Shown here: positions 28,070-37,438 of the stretch, piece after piece
Layout: each line of letters starts with the position of its first letter
Position numbering within the stretch: the first letter of the stretch is position 1
NCBI RefSeq assembly: GCF_018448885.1
Contig: NZ_RCWB01000020.1
Span: forward strand, 1 to 64,000
DNA length: 64,000 nt
Origin: Photorhabdus caribbeanensis
Lineage (GTDB): Bacteria > Pseudomonadota > Gammaproteobacteria > Enterobacterales > Enterobacteriaceae
Direction of reading: 5' to 3'
Program-made: the position numbers and the translations under genes
The notes under the pieces: model-generated
The model's database searches: none
What the model was told of the DNA's origin: nothing
Seen by the model: the letters and a program-made list of their open reading frames with translations, nothing else

Positions 28070-29377
28070 ATGAGCAAAAATATCGTTAGCGTACCAAAGG
28101 AGGCAGTTAGTATCGCGTCTGAAAATTTTGAAACATCTGAAATGATTGCCAAAAGGGCATCTATAAGATTAAGCAGCCCAAGCAAAGAGTATAATTCCAA
28201 GCGTGAAGATTTAAATGGGCCAGTCATTTGGTTTGATACGGCAAAATTGTCAGCCCAGAGGCCAGACGATACTATTTTCATCAGGGTGATAAATTCTCTT
28301 TATAGTGGTATAGTTTTATATCCAAATAATATTTCAACTTTCATTAATGCAATACCTAAAAGAATGCAAATAGTTCTGAAAGTGAGAACACTTGAAGAGC
28401 TTAATAAATTTAAAGAGAGCGAACATTTCGCTTTATTTAAATCTTCTGATACCCACTCAAATAAATGTATTTGCGCCAATGACATAGCCACTTTGAAGAA
28501 ACTTAAAGCAGAGTCTATTGCGACTTGCTATGAAAGTTATGTTGATGATCAGGATAGTCTGCTTAAAACAATCAATGAAGGAATGGAATTCAATTTTCTT
28601 TGGATTCTTTTTCGTGATCCAACCAATATTCCTCTTGAGCTGGTAATTGCATCGTTACAATCTACCGGGACTATTTTATTAAAAGAAATTAGCGATCCTG
28701 ATGATGTCGATGATGCAATAGTCTCTTATGGTGTGATGGAATATGGTGCTGAAGGTGTTATTTTCTCACCCAATAAACATGATGTGATGAGCGACTTTAT
28801 CGATCGTTTATCATATAACAAAAAAGAATCACTGCAACTGCAAGTCGGAATCATTACAGAAAGTCGTCCTGTCGGTATGGGATATCGAGCTTGCATTGAT
28901 ACATCCACATTATTCAGCGAGAACGAAGGCATGCTGGTAGGCAGTACCTCCCAAGGCGCCCTGTTGTGCTGCCCGGAAGTATTCTTTCTGCCTTATATGG
29001 AACTGAGACCATTCCGTATTAATGCCGGAGCGATACACGCCTATGTATATAACTTTAATAACCGAACCGATTATATGAGCGAGTTAAAAGCCGGCTCATC
29101 GGTGATGGCGGTTAATTCGAAGGGTGAAGTACGGCATATAACGGTTGGTCGCGTCAAAATAGAGCAACGCCCTCTTCGGTTAATTGAAGCCGAGTTCCCT
29201 GGGAACAAACGGGTGAATGTTTTGATGCAAGATGATTGGCATGTGAGAATTTTCTCTAGCGAAGCAAAACCTTTAAACATCTCTGAACTTAAACCTGGAG
29301 ACAAGGTGCTTGGTTATATTACCGAACCTGGTCGTCATGTTGGCATTAAGATTAATGAATCTATTATTGAAAAGTAG
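28070..29377 (+). CDS. 3-dehydroquinate synthase II-type enzyme (GriH-like, 3-amino-4-hydroxybenzoate synthase candidate)
   Basis: The protein has 435 residues from ATG 28070, chosen for the GGGGG ribosome-binding site 9 bases upstream; an in-frame TTG at 28031 is poorer. The C-terminal half carries the DHQ-synthase-II signatures: PVGMGYRACIDTSTLF, EGMLVGSTSQGALL, RPFRINAGAIHAYV, VGRVKIEQRPLRLIEAE, ELKPGDKVLGY and a final GRHVGI...ESIIEK. Archaeal members make 3-dehydroquinate, and the bacterial homologue GriH makes 3-amino-4-hydroxybenzoate. The N-terminal ~65 residues are longer than in archaeal enzymes. The GriI-like aldolase follows within ten bases, so the pair should convert DHAP plus aspartate semialdehyde to 3,4-AHBA. 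Confidence 0.88.
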   Translation: MSKNIVSVPKEAVSIASENFETSEMIAKRASIRLSSPSKEYNSKREDLNGPVIWFDTAKLSAQRPDDTIFIRVINSLYSGIVLYPNNISTFINAIPKRMQIVLKVRTLEELNKFKESEHFALFKSSDTHSNKCICANDIATLKKLKAESIATCYESYVDDQDSLLKTINEGMEFNFLWILFRDPTNIPLELVIASLQSTGTILLKEISDPDDVDDAIVSYGVMEYGAEGVIFSPNKHDVMSDFIDRLSYNKKESLQLQVGIITESRPVGMGYRACIDTSTLFSENEGMLVGSTSQGALLCCPEVFFLPYMELRPFRINAGAIHAYVYNFNNRTDYMSELKAGSSVMAVNSKGEVRHITVGRVKIEQRPLRLIEAEFPGNKRVNVLMQDDWHVRIFSSEAKPLNISELKPGDKVLGYITEPGRHVGIKINESIIEK

Positions 29378-29386
29378 GTGATGATT

Positions 29387-30175
29387 ATGGGATACGTCGG
29401 AAGAAAATTAAGAGAAAGCAGATTGTTATTTCCCAAATCAAACCGCGGATTAATAGTGCCGATTGATCATGGATTAACTATGGGGCCCATCTCTGGTTTA
29501 CAAAGTGTTTATGCGGTTGAATCGTGGATCAATAGCAATTATGTCAGCGCTGTTCTGGCCCATAAAGGAGTATTGGAAAAACTGATTCTGCGTGGAATGT
29601 TGCGCCCTTCGACAGGTATTATTCTTCATATGAGCGGCATGCCATCGATATCAGAATCACCGGACACGAAAATATTAGTGGCGAGTATAGAAGCCGCTCT
29701 TCAACTTGGTGTGGATGCCGTTTCTATACAGGTAAATTTCACTGAAACAAATTTCGAACACAATTTATCTATATTAGGCTCTGTCACAGATATCGCGCAT
29801 GAAGTCGGGCTGCCTGTACTCACAATGCTATATGATAAAGTTGTTTCCGAATCGTCAGAAATAAAGATGGAAAGGCTTCACCATCTTATCAGGATTGTCA
29901 CCGAACTGGGATCTGATGTAATAAAAATAGGTTTTCCTGACTCAGAATCCGCTATTGCAGAAATCGTGGAACTTCATGGTTCTGATATTAAAATTTTCTT
30001 CGCCGGGGGAGAAAAAACATCTGACGAAATACTAATTAATAATACCAAAGCGGCTATTTCGTCTGGAGCTTGCGGATTATGTGTTGGTAGAAATATTTTT
30101 CAAAATCTCAACCCACAATCCCTGCTTCACCATTTATATGAATGTATAAATTCAGAATCAATATCTTTGGCTTGA
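29387..30175 (+). CDS. DhnA-type class I aldolase (GriI-like, 2-amino-3,7-dideoxyheptulosonate-type synthase)
   Basis: The protein has 262 residues from ATG 29387 (AGGTG upstream); other starts at 29378 and 29381 are possible. It begins GYVGRKLRESRLLFPKSNRG then IVPIDHGLTMGP, the opening of DhnA/FBA-class aldolases of the AroA'/GriI type. Other family features are VDAVSIQVNF, the Schiff-base Lys region around DVIKIGFP, FFAGGEKTSDEI and GLCVGRNIFQ. GriI condenses DHAP with L-aspartate-4-semialdehyde; the archaeal AroA' makes ADH. Together with the preceding GriH-like gene it supplies the aromatic C7N core of this cluster. Confidence 0.88.
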   Translation: MGYVGRKLRESRLLFPKSNRGLIVPIDHGLTMGPISGLQSVYAVESWINSNYVSAVLAHKGVLEKLILRGMLRPSTGIILHMSGMPSISESPDTKILVASIEAALQLGVDAVSIQVNFTETNFEHNLSILGSVTDIAHEVGLPVLTMLYDKVVSESSEIKMERLHHLIRIVTELGSDVIKIGFPDSESAIAEIVELHGSDIKIFFAGGEKTSDEILINNTKAAISSGACGLCVGRNIFQNLNPQSLLHHLYECINSESISLA

Positions 30176-30219
30176 TATCATAGATTTCACGCAGTTGAAT
30201 ATGACTAAAAGGGTTTATC

Positions 30220-32655
30220 ATGGAACTCGCTATTAATACTCAAAACGAACCTAAAAAAGAGACAGGTTATTCTTTATCACCATTATGGGAAGACATTTTT
30301 TCTAAAGAGCTATTAGAAGAAATTAATACCAATGTATTTTTGGTGACTTGCCGCTCTGGGAAAGCTAGCCAAGATTTACTAAGAAAGTTCATGATCCAGC
30401 ACCAGTACTATTCACAATATTTCACTCGATATCTGTGCTCGTTGATGGGAAATTTAGTCGATCAAAATGATTTTACGCTTCTTTCGCATAATTTGCTGGA
30501 AGAGCTAACAGGAACCGATGCTGCAAAGATATCTCACGTAGAGTTATATAAAAAGGCAATGGCGGCAATTAATGCGGTTCCTAAAAGTTATCCGATTCTT
30601 AAAAGTACTCAGCAATTGATTAATATTATGTTTGAGCACTGCCGAAGTGATAATTCTTTAAGGGGACTCGCTGCGCTGTGCTTGGGTGCTGAGGCGATCG
30701 TGCCTTTGATTTATGGTCCGGTTTTAGATGCATTGCGAGCAATGAAAGCGCCTGATGACGCATTGCATTTCTTCAAAATCCATGTTGAGGAGGATGAAGA
30801 ACATGCCATAGTGATGAGGAAAATTATTGATCGCATGATTGCAGGAAATCCTCACGGCAAGGCAGAAGTGATGGCTTTTGGTGCAGAAGTAATACATTCT
30901 CGGATGGCGATGCTAAATGAGATATATCAAAGTAGTGTCGGGATAGCTCCGAATGTAACGACCCTTTTATCTGAACGTGATTTAGCCTGTTTGCGTAATG
31001 ATAACATGTTAGGTAGCGGTAATTTTCTTGACCGCTGTTTATCGCTAAGTAGTACCCCAACGGTGGATTTTATTTTTACAGATAAACCTATCACCATTGC
31101 CAGCCAACGTAATATCCAACAATTCAGCCTGGATACCTTGGCAAGTATTAGGCGTGAACTGGCGGGTTGGTATTTGGCTAATGGGATTAAAACCGGGGAT
31201 GTCGTTGCTGTTTGTGTGCAAGATGGAATAGGCCCATTTCTGCATTACATGGCAATCACAAGTATTGGCGCCACAATTGCGTTAATTAATCCGGCGATGC
31301 CGTCGGATATTGGCATCCCTTATATCAAAGAGAACGGTTTTAATAAACTCGTCACCGATGAATTTTCTGTTAATCATAATTCACTGATAAAGAGTTTACG
31401 GAATGCCGGTGATATATGTAAAATTCTCAATGTTTCAAATTTCAATACCGAGGTGGAATATAACTTGCCCTCCTGGTGGCCGTATATTCCCGTGGATACA
31501 ACATTACTAATGTTGAGTCATACTTCTGGTACGACAGGCGTTCCTAAAGCGGTAAAATTTGAACACCGGCAATTCTTTATGGGAAAACGTGCAAGGCTTG
31601 GACGTTTTATCGAATCACCAGACGAACGTTTGCTGACTGTTTTGCCGCAGTCTCACTCCTCTGCTATTAGTCACCTTGAAACAGCTATATTACATGGTCT
31701 CCCAACTTATGTACTCAGTAGCCAGGAAGGTGAACCGGTAAGAAAAGCAATAAAAGATTTTTCGCCTACAATGGTGGTTGCCTTCCCCAAAAGCTACGTT
31801 TCTTTGCTGGAACACGAAGTATCGTATGCGGAATTCCCGTCAATACGACGCTGGTTTAGCATGGGTGATGCGGCCCATCAAAGCCACATTAGCCGTTTAC
31901 TGGTCGGTTCGCCGGGGGCGCGTTTTATCGATGCGTTTGGCAGTTCGGAACTTGGTATGGCTCTGTTTCAAAGCGTATCCACGGTTGATCGAATTGCACC
32001 GTCTCGTTCAATTGGACGTCCTGTTGATATCGTTACAGCCAAAATAGTGGACATGGCTTCTGGTGATGAAGTGTCGCCAGGAAGTGTCGGAGCGCTCGCG
32101 GTGTGTTCACCAACAATTACTTCTGGCTATTGGAAACAGAACCAAAAAACCGCTGATGCATGGCGAAATGGATATTTCTTAACCGGAGATGTCGGATATT
32201 GCAAAGACAATGTTTTTTATCAAATTGATCGTGTAGTTGATGTTGTTCATACCCCTGACGGCTCGTTGTATACCCTTCAACTGGAAGAGATGATACAAAC
32301 AATCGAAAGTGTATATGATGCAACAATTATAGGATTGAATTTCCCTCGTGCTGAAAATGGAAAAATAACATTAGTTGCCTTGATTCTATTGAGTAAGAAA
32401 TTAACTGAGGATGTCGATACTGTTGCAGAAAAAACTCTTCAGCTCATGCAGGAAAAGAATGGAATCGAGAACTCCATTGGAGAATATATTGTTATTGTTG
32501 TTAACAGTTTCGATCAAATCCCTATTGGCGTAACCGGTAAGGTTTTGAAACGCAGATTAAGGGATCTTCTGCCTAAAATTCTTGAGGAATATGAAACAAG
32601 TAAAGAAATTCCAAATGGAATTTTAAAAATCACTCGCCATATACCCACTAATTAA
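30220..32655 (+). CDS. Fusion of a haem-oxygenase-like diiron oxidase domain with an AMP-forming acyl/aryl ligase
   Basis: This 811-residue protein has two parts. Residues ~20-240 are helical and show putative metal ligands of the haem-oxygenase-like diiron oxidase (HDO) fold: EE94-95, H106, E158 in GAEAIVP, and H188-x3-D192-x2-H195 in HVEEDEEH. Family members include CADD, UndA and SznF. Residues ~290-800 are an ANL-superfamily enzyme with SHTSGTTGVPK (P-loop), FGSSELG, TGDVG and the C-terminal catalytic Lys region GVTGKVLKRRLRD. The ligase likely activates the 3,4-AHBA-type carboxylate as adenylate or CoA ester, while the HDO part could N- or C-oxygenate it or cleave a C-C bond. The assignment of both activities is from motifs; the substrate is inference. 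I do not recall this fusion as common. Confidence 0.82.
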   Translation: MELAINTQNEPKKETGYSLSPLWEDIFSKELLEEINTNVFLVTCRSGKASQDLLRKFMIQHQYYSQYFTRYLCSLMGNLVDQNDFTLLSHNLLEELTGTDAAKISHVELYKKAMAAINAVPKSYPILKSTQQLINIMFEHCRSDNSLRGLAALCLGAEAIVPLIYGPVLDALRAMKAPDDALHFFKIHVEEDEEHAIVMRKIIDRMIAGNPHGKAEVMAFGAEVIHSRMAMLNEIYQSSVGIAPNVTTLLSERDLACLRNDNMLGSGNFLDRCLSLSSTPTVDFIFTDKPITIASQRNIQQFSLDTLASIRRELAGWYLANGIKTGDVVAVCVQDGIGPFLHYMAITSIGATIALINPAMPSDIGIPYIKENGFNKLVTDEFSVNHNSLIKSLRNAGDICKILNVSNFNTEVEYNLPSWWPYIPVDTTLLMLSHTSGTTGVPKAVKFEHRQFFMGKRARLGRFIESPDERLLTVLPQSHSSAISHLETAILHGLPTYVLSSQEGEPVRKAIKDFSPTMVVAFPKSYVSLLEHEVSYAEFPSIRRWFSMGDAAHQSHISRLLVGSPGARFIDAFGSSELGMALFQSVSTVDRIAPSRSIGRPVDIVTAKIVDMASGDEVSPGSVGALAVCSPTITSGYWKQNQKTADAWRNGYFLTGDVGYCKDNVFYQIDRVVDVVHTPDGSLYTLQLEEMIQTIESVYDATIIGLNFPRAENGKITLVALILLSKKLTEDVDTVAEKTLQLMQEKNGIENSIGEYIVIVVNSFDQIPIGVTGKVLKRRLRDLLPKILEEYETSKEIPNGILKITRHIPTN

Positions 32656-32676
32656 TAATAGAGAAGGTAAATTACA

Positions 32677-33372
32677 GTGAATGAAGATCTTTATGAAAAA
32701 CCGGTTATCGACACTATAAAACAAAAACTGATTCTTGCTGAATCCTCCGGTATTTCTGAGTTTGAATGTATGGGAAGGCGATTTAACATTCATAAAAATG
32801 TGTTCCCTCCCACTCATTTCCAGTCCACCGGTATTTTTACCCGGCATATTCCTTATGTGCGAAATAGCTCTTTTTTGGAATTAGGCTGTGGTGCAGGAGT
32901 GACCGCTATTACCGCAGCGCTGGAAGGGTGTTATCCCGTTGTTGCTTCTGATATTAATGAGGAGGCAGTGAAAAACACCTTATTTAATGTGACTCGGCAT
33001 CGGGTAAATAATTTAATTTCTGTCAGGCATGGTGATTTATTTGACATATTAAAAGACGGTGAAAGTTTTGATATTATTTTCTGGAACTCTAATTTTTTAT
33101 TTGTTCCTGAAAATTATACTTTTAAAGAAGAAATTTATCACGCATTTTACGATCCGGGGTATATAACTCATAAACGTTTCCTTCAGGATGCAAGAAAGTA
33201 TCTTAACCCTCAGGGGAAGATACTCATCGGGTTTAGCAGCCAGGGCAATGAAGCCGCATTTAGTGAGTTACTCTCGGAGCATGGCTACCACTATTTTGTT
33301 TTATATGAGGAAGAAGGAAAAGGTGAAAATGCCCAGATATATAAAATCTTCCAACTGACATCTTTAATCTAA
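32677..33372 (+). CDS. SAM-dependent methyltransferase (HemK/PrmC-like fold)
   Basis: This 231-residue protein starts at GTG 32677 with GAGAAGG upstream. The class I MTase motif I is FLELGCGAGVTAITAAL; the acidic loop DINEEAVKNTLFN and a post-motif-IV FWNSNFLF follow, where HemK-type enzymes have NPPY. The changed NPP motif suggests a small-molecule rather than Gln/Asn substrate. It sits between the HDO-ligase and the FAD hydroxylase genes on the same strand, so it likely O-, N- or C-methylates the cluster's intermediate. Confidence 0.85.
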   Translation: MNEDLYEKPVIDTIKQKLILAESSGISEFECMGRRFNIHKNVFPPTHFQSTGIFTRHIPYVRNSSFLELGCGAGVTAITAALEGCYPVVASDINEEAVKNTLFNVTRHRVNNLISVRHGDLFDILKDGESFDIIFWNSNFLFVPENYTFKEEIYHAFYDPGYITHKRFLQDARKYLNPQGKILIGFSSQGNEAAFSELLSEHGYHYFVLYEEEGKGENAQIYKIFQLTSLI

Positions 33373-33412
33373 GCGGTTTATTGCCACGGGTCATGGTTAA
33401 GGAGGGTTAATT

Positions 33413-35074
33413 TTGACTTTAGAAAATGAATCACCAGTAGCCATCGTCGGCGGCGGACCCGTTGGCTTAATGCTGGCTTTATTTTTGGATTTATACGGTA
33501 TTCGTTCCGTTATTTTTAATTTGGACGAGGAAACTCGATGGCACCCTAAGGGTAATACCCACAATGCTCGCACAATGGAACATTATCGTCGCCTAGGGAT
33601 ATCTCAGTCTATTCGGGCATTAGGATTACCAAAAGAGTTTCCTCTGGATATATCATATTTTACCCGGCTTAATGGATGGGAACTCGCCCGTATCAATATG
33701 CCGTCGGGAATGCAGAAAATATCCAGACTCAAACATGCTGTTTCGACCGATCCGGTTCCAGAGCCATTGATGCGGGTCAACCAAATGTATGTTGAAAGGT
33801 TTTTACTACAGCATGCCCGTAGTCGTCCCAATATCACCATGAGATATGGCTGGCGCGTTAAAAATTTTATCCAGTTTAAAGAGCAAGTAAAACTTTATGC
33901 GGAGTGTATTAAGGGAAAATATTCCGATGAGGTCTGGCACGCCAGCTATATGATTGGCTGCGATGGCGGACAAAGTTTTGTTCGTTCCAAGCTTGGTATT
34001 ACATATGAAGGAACGGTTGAAGCCAAAATAGGTTTTCTGACTGGCGGCATGATATCCAGTTATATCCGTATCCCTCAGCTTCACCAAGGGATATTAAAAG
34101 ACCAAAAATCTTGGATGTACAATATTATCTCCCCCCTGTTGAGAATGTTATTTATCAGCCTGGATGGCAAAGATGATTTTTTACTTATGACTCAGAGTGA
34201 ACACGGAAAGGTTATCAATGAGTCGGAATTAATTCGCATCGCTCAGGCAGGAATAGGCTCAGATATTGAAGTATCCGTTCTGAGTCATTCGGTATGGAAA
34301 GGCGGCGTTGCGCTGGTCGCTGAAAGATTTTCTGATGGCAAAATATATTTAGCGGGCGATTCCGCTCATCTATTTTCTCCTACCGGCGGTTTTGGCATGA
34401 ATACTGGAATCGATGATACAAGCAATTTAGCCTGGAAAATTGCTGCGTCTCTCAAGGGTTGGGCGGGTAATGCGTTAATGGATTCTTATGAAAGCGAGCG
34501 CCGTCCAATTGCATTGAGAAATACCGCTGCCGCACGTTTTTTAACGCAGCGGGTTTCATCATTATCTATACCGGCAAATCTAGAAAATGCAGATTCCGCA
34601 GGAAATTTGGCCCGTAAAAAAATGGGGATTGAGCTGAGTACATTCCGCAGTCAATTTTCTTCTGTCGGTGTTGAACTCGGCGCCAGATATGATCATTCTC
34701 CTCATATTATTAATAGCGCGCCAATACCGGATGATGACTTTATTCATTATCAACCAAGTCATGTGCCAGGAGGCCGATTACCGCACCTGTGGCTCACACC
34801 GGCTCCTGGAACAAGAATATCGCTATTCGATATTTTAGGCACTGGATTTAGCTTACTTCGGGTAGGGGCTTATTTTCCAGCAGTATCCGAACTATTAGAT
34901 CAGGCATATCAACGTAAAATTCCGATCAAGATTATTGATCTTTCCGGTAGTGATGCTTGGCAATTGTACCAAGCAAGGCTCCTTTTGGTACGTCCCGACC
35001 AATATATTGCCTGGAAAGGCGATGAGGTGCCGAACAATATAGGTTCAATACTGGATAAAATTATAGGTAAGTAA
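33413..35074 (+). CDS. FAD-dependent aromatic hydroxylase (PheA/TfdB family), first copy
   Basis: This 553-residue protein starts at TTG 33413, 7 bases after a strong AGGAGGG. The N-terminal dinucleotide-binding GGGPVGLMLALFLDLYGIRS, the central DGGQSFVRSKLG (DG motif) and AGDSAHLFSPTGGFGMNTG (GD motif, flavin binding) are all present, followed by the C-terminal thioredoxin-like domain. The family hydroxylates phenols using NAD(P)H and O2. A second paralogous hydroxylase follows, so two ring oxidations or an oxidative decarboxylation/epoxidation step are plausible for the AHBA-derived ring. Confidence 0.9.
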   Translation: MTLENESPVAIVGGGPVGLMLALFLDLYGIRSVIFNLDEETRWHPKGNTHNARTMEHYRRLGISQSIRALGLPKEFPLDISYFTRLNGWELARINMPSGMQKISRLKHAVSTDPVPEPLMRVNQMYVERFLLQHARSRPNITMRYGWRVKNFIQFKEQVKLYAECIKGKYSDEVWHASYMIGCDGGQSFVRSKLGITYEGTVEAKIGFLTGGMISSYIRIPQLHQGILKDQKSWMYNIISPLLRMLFISLDGKDDFLLMTQSEHGKVINESELIRIAQAGIGSDIEVSVLSHSVWKGGVALVAERFSDGKIYLAGDSAHLFSPTGGFGMNTGIDDTSNLAWKIAASLKGWAGNALMDSYESERRPIALRNTAAARFLTQRVSSLSIPANLENADSAGNLARKKMGIELSTFRSQFSSVGVELGARYDHSPHIINSAPIPDDDFIHYQPSHVPGGRLPHLWLTPAPGTRISLFDILGTGFSLLRVGAYFPAVSELLDQAYQRKIPIKIIDLSGSDAWQLYQARLLLVRPDQYIAWKGDEVPNNIGSILDKIIGK

Positions 35075-35131
35075 GAGATGATTTTCCGGAGATATGGGTA
35101 TTAACATGAACTTAATACGGAACACAATATT

Positions 35132-36856
35132 ATGATTGAGACAGATGTTCTTATCGTCGGTAGCGGTCCTTCCGGCTCCGCAGCAGCTTTGTTTCTGAGT
35201 ACTTATGGGATTAATACCATAGTCATCACTAAACATCGGTGGTTGGCTAATACACCTCGTGCGCATATAACAAATCAGAGGACAATAGAAATATTATCGG
35301 AGTTTGGTGTTGGTGATGAATTAATGGCGAGTTCGGTACTAAATGAGGTGATGGGTAATAGTATATTCTGCGAGACGTTAGCAGGAAACGAAATTGCGAG
35401 AATAAAATCATGGGGAGCGCATCCAGAACGTTTAAGTGACTATAAAATAGCGAGTCCATTTAGTATCTGTGATATACCGCAAACTTACCTTGAGCCGATA
35501 TTGATTGGCCGTGCTATTAAAAATGGAGCACATGTTAAATTTTCGTCAGAATATATACAGGCCACACAAGATAAACAGGGGATTACGGTAACGGCTTTTG
35601 ATCGTTTAGAAAAGAGAGAGTATCAAATACGGGCTAAATATCTTATTGGCGCTGACGGCGCCAGAAGTAAAGTTTGCTCCGATGCACAATTACCTATGAA
35701 AGGCGAATTGAATCTTGCTGGCTGTATAAATATTTTCTTTGACGCTGATCTATCTGCTTTAGTTTCTCATCGGCCCGGAGCGTTATTTCTCATTTTCAAT
35801 AACGAGGCTATTTCTGGTGGCATTGGCTTGGGTGCATTAAGGATGGTGCGTCCGTGGAAAGAGTGGTTGGGGGTGTGGAATTACGACATCGCTAAACCAC
35901 CGCCCATAATTACAAAGAACGATGCGGTCAATATTCTTAAAAAACTTATCGGTGATTATGATGTGGATATAGATATTAAGTCAATATCGACCTGGACGGT
36001 AAATAATATGTATGCAGAGGAGTATTCTAATCAGCGAATATTTTGTGTCGGCGATGCTGTTCATCGGCATCCACCAAATAATGGGTTGGGATCTAATACC
36101 TCTATTCAAGATTCTTATAATTTATGTTGGAAACTTGCCTATGTTCTCAAACACTATGCAGGACAGGAATTGTTAGAAACTTATAGTCAAGAGAGAGTTC
36201 CAGTAGGAAAAGCAGTTGTTGCCCGGGCAATGCAAAGTATAAGTGAAAGCCAAGAACTGAGTCTTTCATTGGGGTTGGATAAACCTACCATTTCTACCGC
36301 AGAATTTCTTTCTTCTAATGATGATATTGGTATAGCGAGAAGGAATAGATTTTATAAAGCATTAAGATTGAAGAATTATGAGCTTAATGGACACGGAGCT
36401 GAGTTAAATCAATGCTATAGATCGGCAGCTATTTTAAATGAAAAAGTTTCCAACGAAGAAGAAAAAAGTGACGATCTATTTTTCATGTATCACTCTACAT
36501 TTATACCTGGCGCACGAATTCCACATGTTTGGTTAAGCCAAAAGGGGAAAATTATATCCTCAATTAATTTGGTTGGTCATGGGAAATTTTCACTGTTCAC
36601 CGGAATAGCGGGGAAGAAATGGATTTCGGCAGTAGAAAAATATAACCAAGAACATGATTGCAAAATAAATGCATATATTATTGGTCCTGGCGAGGAAATT
36701 GATGATATTTATGGTGATTTTTATGGCCGTTGTCATTTTGATGAAAATTCCTGTGTTCTTGTCAGACCTGATGGACATATCGCATGGTATTGCCGGGATA
36801 ATAGAGAACATGATAAACGCTTGGCGGAAAATATGGCTAAGTTACTTTTAAAATAA
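35132..36856 (+). CDS. FAD-dependent aromatic hydroxylase (PheA/TfdB family), second copy
   Basis: This 574-residue protein has the flavin Rossmann motif in VLIVGSGPSGSAAALFLSTY, the DG motif in LIGADGARSKVCSD, and the GD motif in VGDAVHRHPPNNGLGSNTS, with the HRHPPNNGLG form typical of 2,4-dichlorophenol-hydroxylase-like enzymes. A C-terminal thioredoxin-like domain follows. It is clearly divergent from the preceding hydroxylase, so it was not produced by recent tandem duplication. It likely acts on the same or successive intermediates of this pathway. Confidence 0.9.
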   Translation: MIETDVLIVGSGPSGSAAALFLSTYGINTIVITKHRWLANTPRAHITNQRTIEILSEFGVGDELMASSVLNEVMGNSIFCETLAGNEIARIKSWGAHPERLSDYKIASPFSICDIPQTYLEPILIGRAIKNGAHVKFSSEYIQATQDKQGITVTAFDRLEKREYQIRAKYLIGADGARSKVCSDAQLPMKGELNLAGCINIFFDADLSALVSHRPGALFLIFNNEAISGGIGLGALRMVRPWKEWLGVWNYDIAKPPPIITKNDAVNILKKLIGDYDVDIDIKSISTWTVNNMYAEEYSNQRIFCVGDAVHRHPPNNGLGSNTSIQDSYNLCWKLAYVLKHYAGQELLETYSQERVPVGKAVVARAMQSISESQELSLSLGLDKPTISTAEFLSSNDDIGIARRNRFYKALRLKNYELNGHGAELNQCYRSAAILNEKVSNEEEKSDDLFFMYHSTFIPGARIPHVWLSQKGKIISSINLVGHGKFSLFTGIAGKKWISAVEKYNQEHDCKINAYIIGPGEEIDDIYGDFYGRCHFDENSCVLVRPDGHIAWYCRDNREHDKRLAENMAKLLLK

Positions 36857-36928
36857 AGTGTTTTTAACGTTATCTCAAAATAGTAAAAAATGTAATTTTT
36901 GGGATAAGAAGCGACATTAGAGGTAATT

Positions 36929-37381
36929 ATGGTGAAAAAGAGTTATTTCTCCTCTGGAGATTTTAATAAAGTTCCAGGTGAATTAATTGAAGATAAACCA
37001 ACACAATTGATTCATGAAAATGTATTAAATTCAGATATTAGCCAAGATTTGAATTTCTCAAATGAAAGACGTCATAAAGTGGCTATGGTTAATTTACCCA
37101 GTAAAGTTTTGAGTATGACATTAGGAGGACTGCAACCTGGAGAATCCACACGTAAACACCGACATAGCTATGAAACAATAATCTATATCGTGAATGGCGA
37201 GGGATATTCATTAATTGGCGAGCAACGTATTTCATGGAAAGCCGGTGACGCGATATATGTGCCTGTATGGGCATGGCATCAACATACAAATAGCAATGCC
37301 ACTGATGATGCTCTTTATATTGCATGTGAGAATGCACCGATGTTGCAAAACCTGGGCCTTGCCGTTCGTGAAGAACTTTAA
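36929..37381 (+). CDS. Small cupin protein
   Basis: This 150-residue single-domain cupin_2 protein starts at ATG 36929 with AGAGG upstream. Cupin motif 1 is HRHSYETIIYIVNGEG and motif 2 is GDAIYVPVWAWHQHTN, retaining the His/Glu metal ligands. It could be a dioxygenase, isomerase or product-binding protein in the biosynthetic cluster; the sequence does not tell which. Same strand, 72 bases after the second hydroxylase. Confidence 0.8.
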   Translation: MVKKSYFSSGDFNKVPGELIEDKPTQLIHENVLNSDISQDLNFSNERRHKVAMVNLPSKVLSMTLGGLQPGESTRKHRHSYETIIYIVNGEGYSLIGEQRISWKAGDAIYVPVWAWHQHTNSNATDDALYIACENAPMLQNLGLAVREEL

Positions 37382-37438
37382 ATTTAGCAGGATATACATC
37401 AATTAAAAACCTATTCCATTAAGAGGAATGAAGCAATC

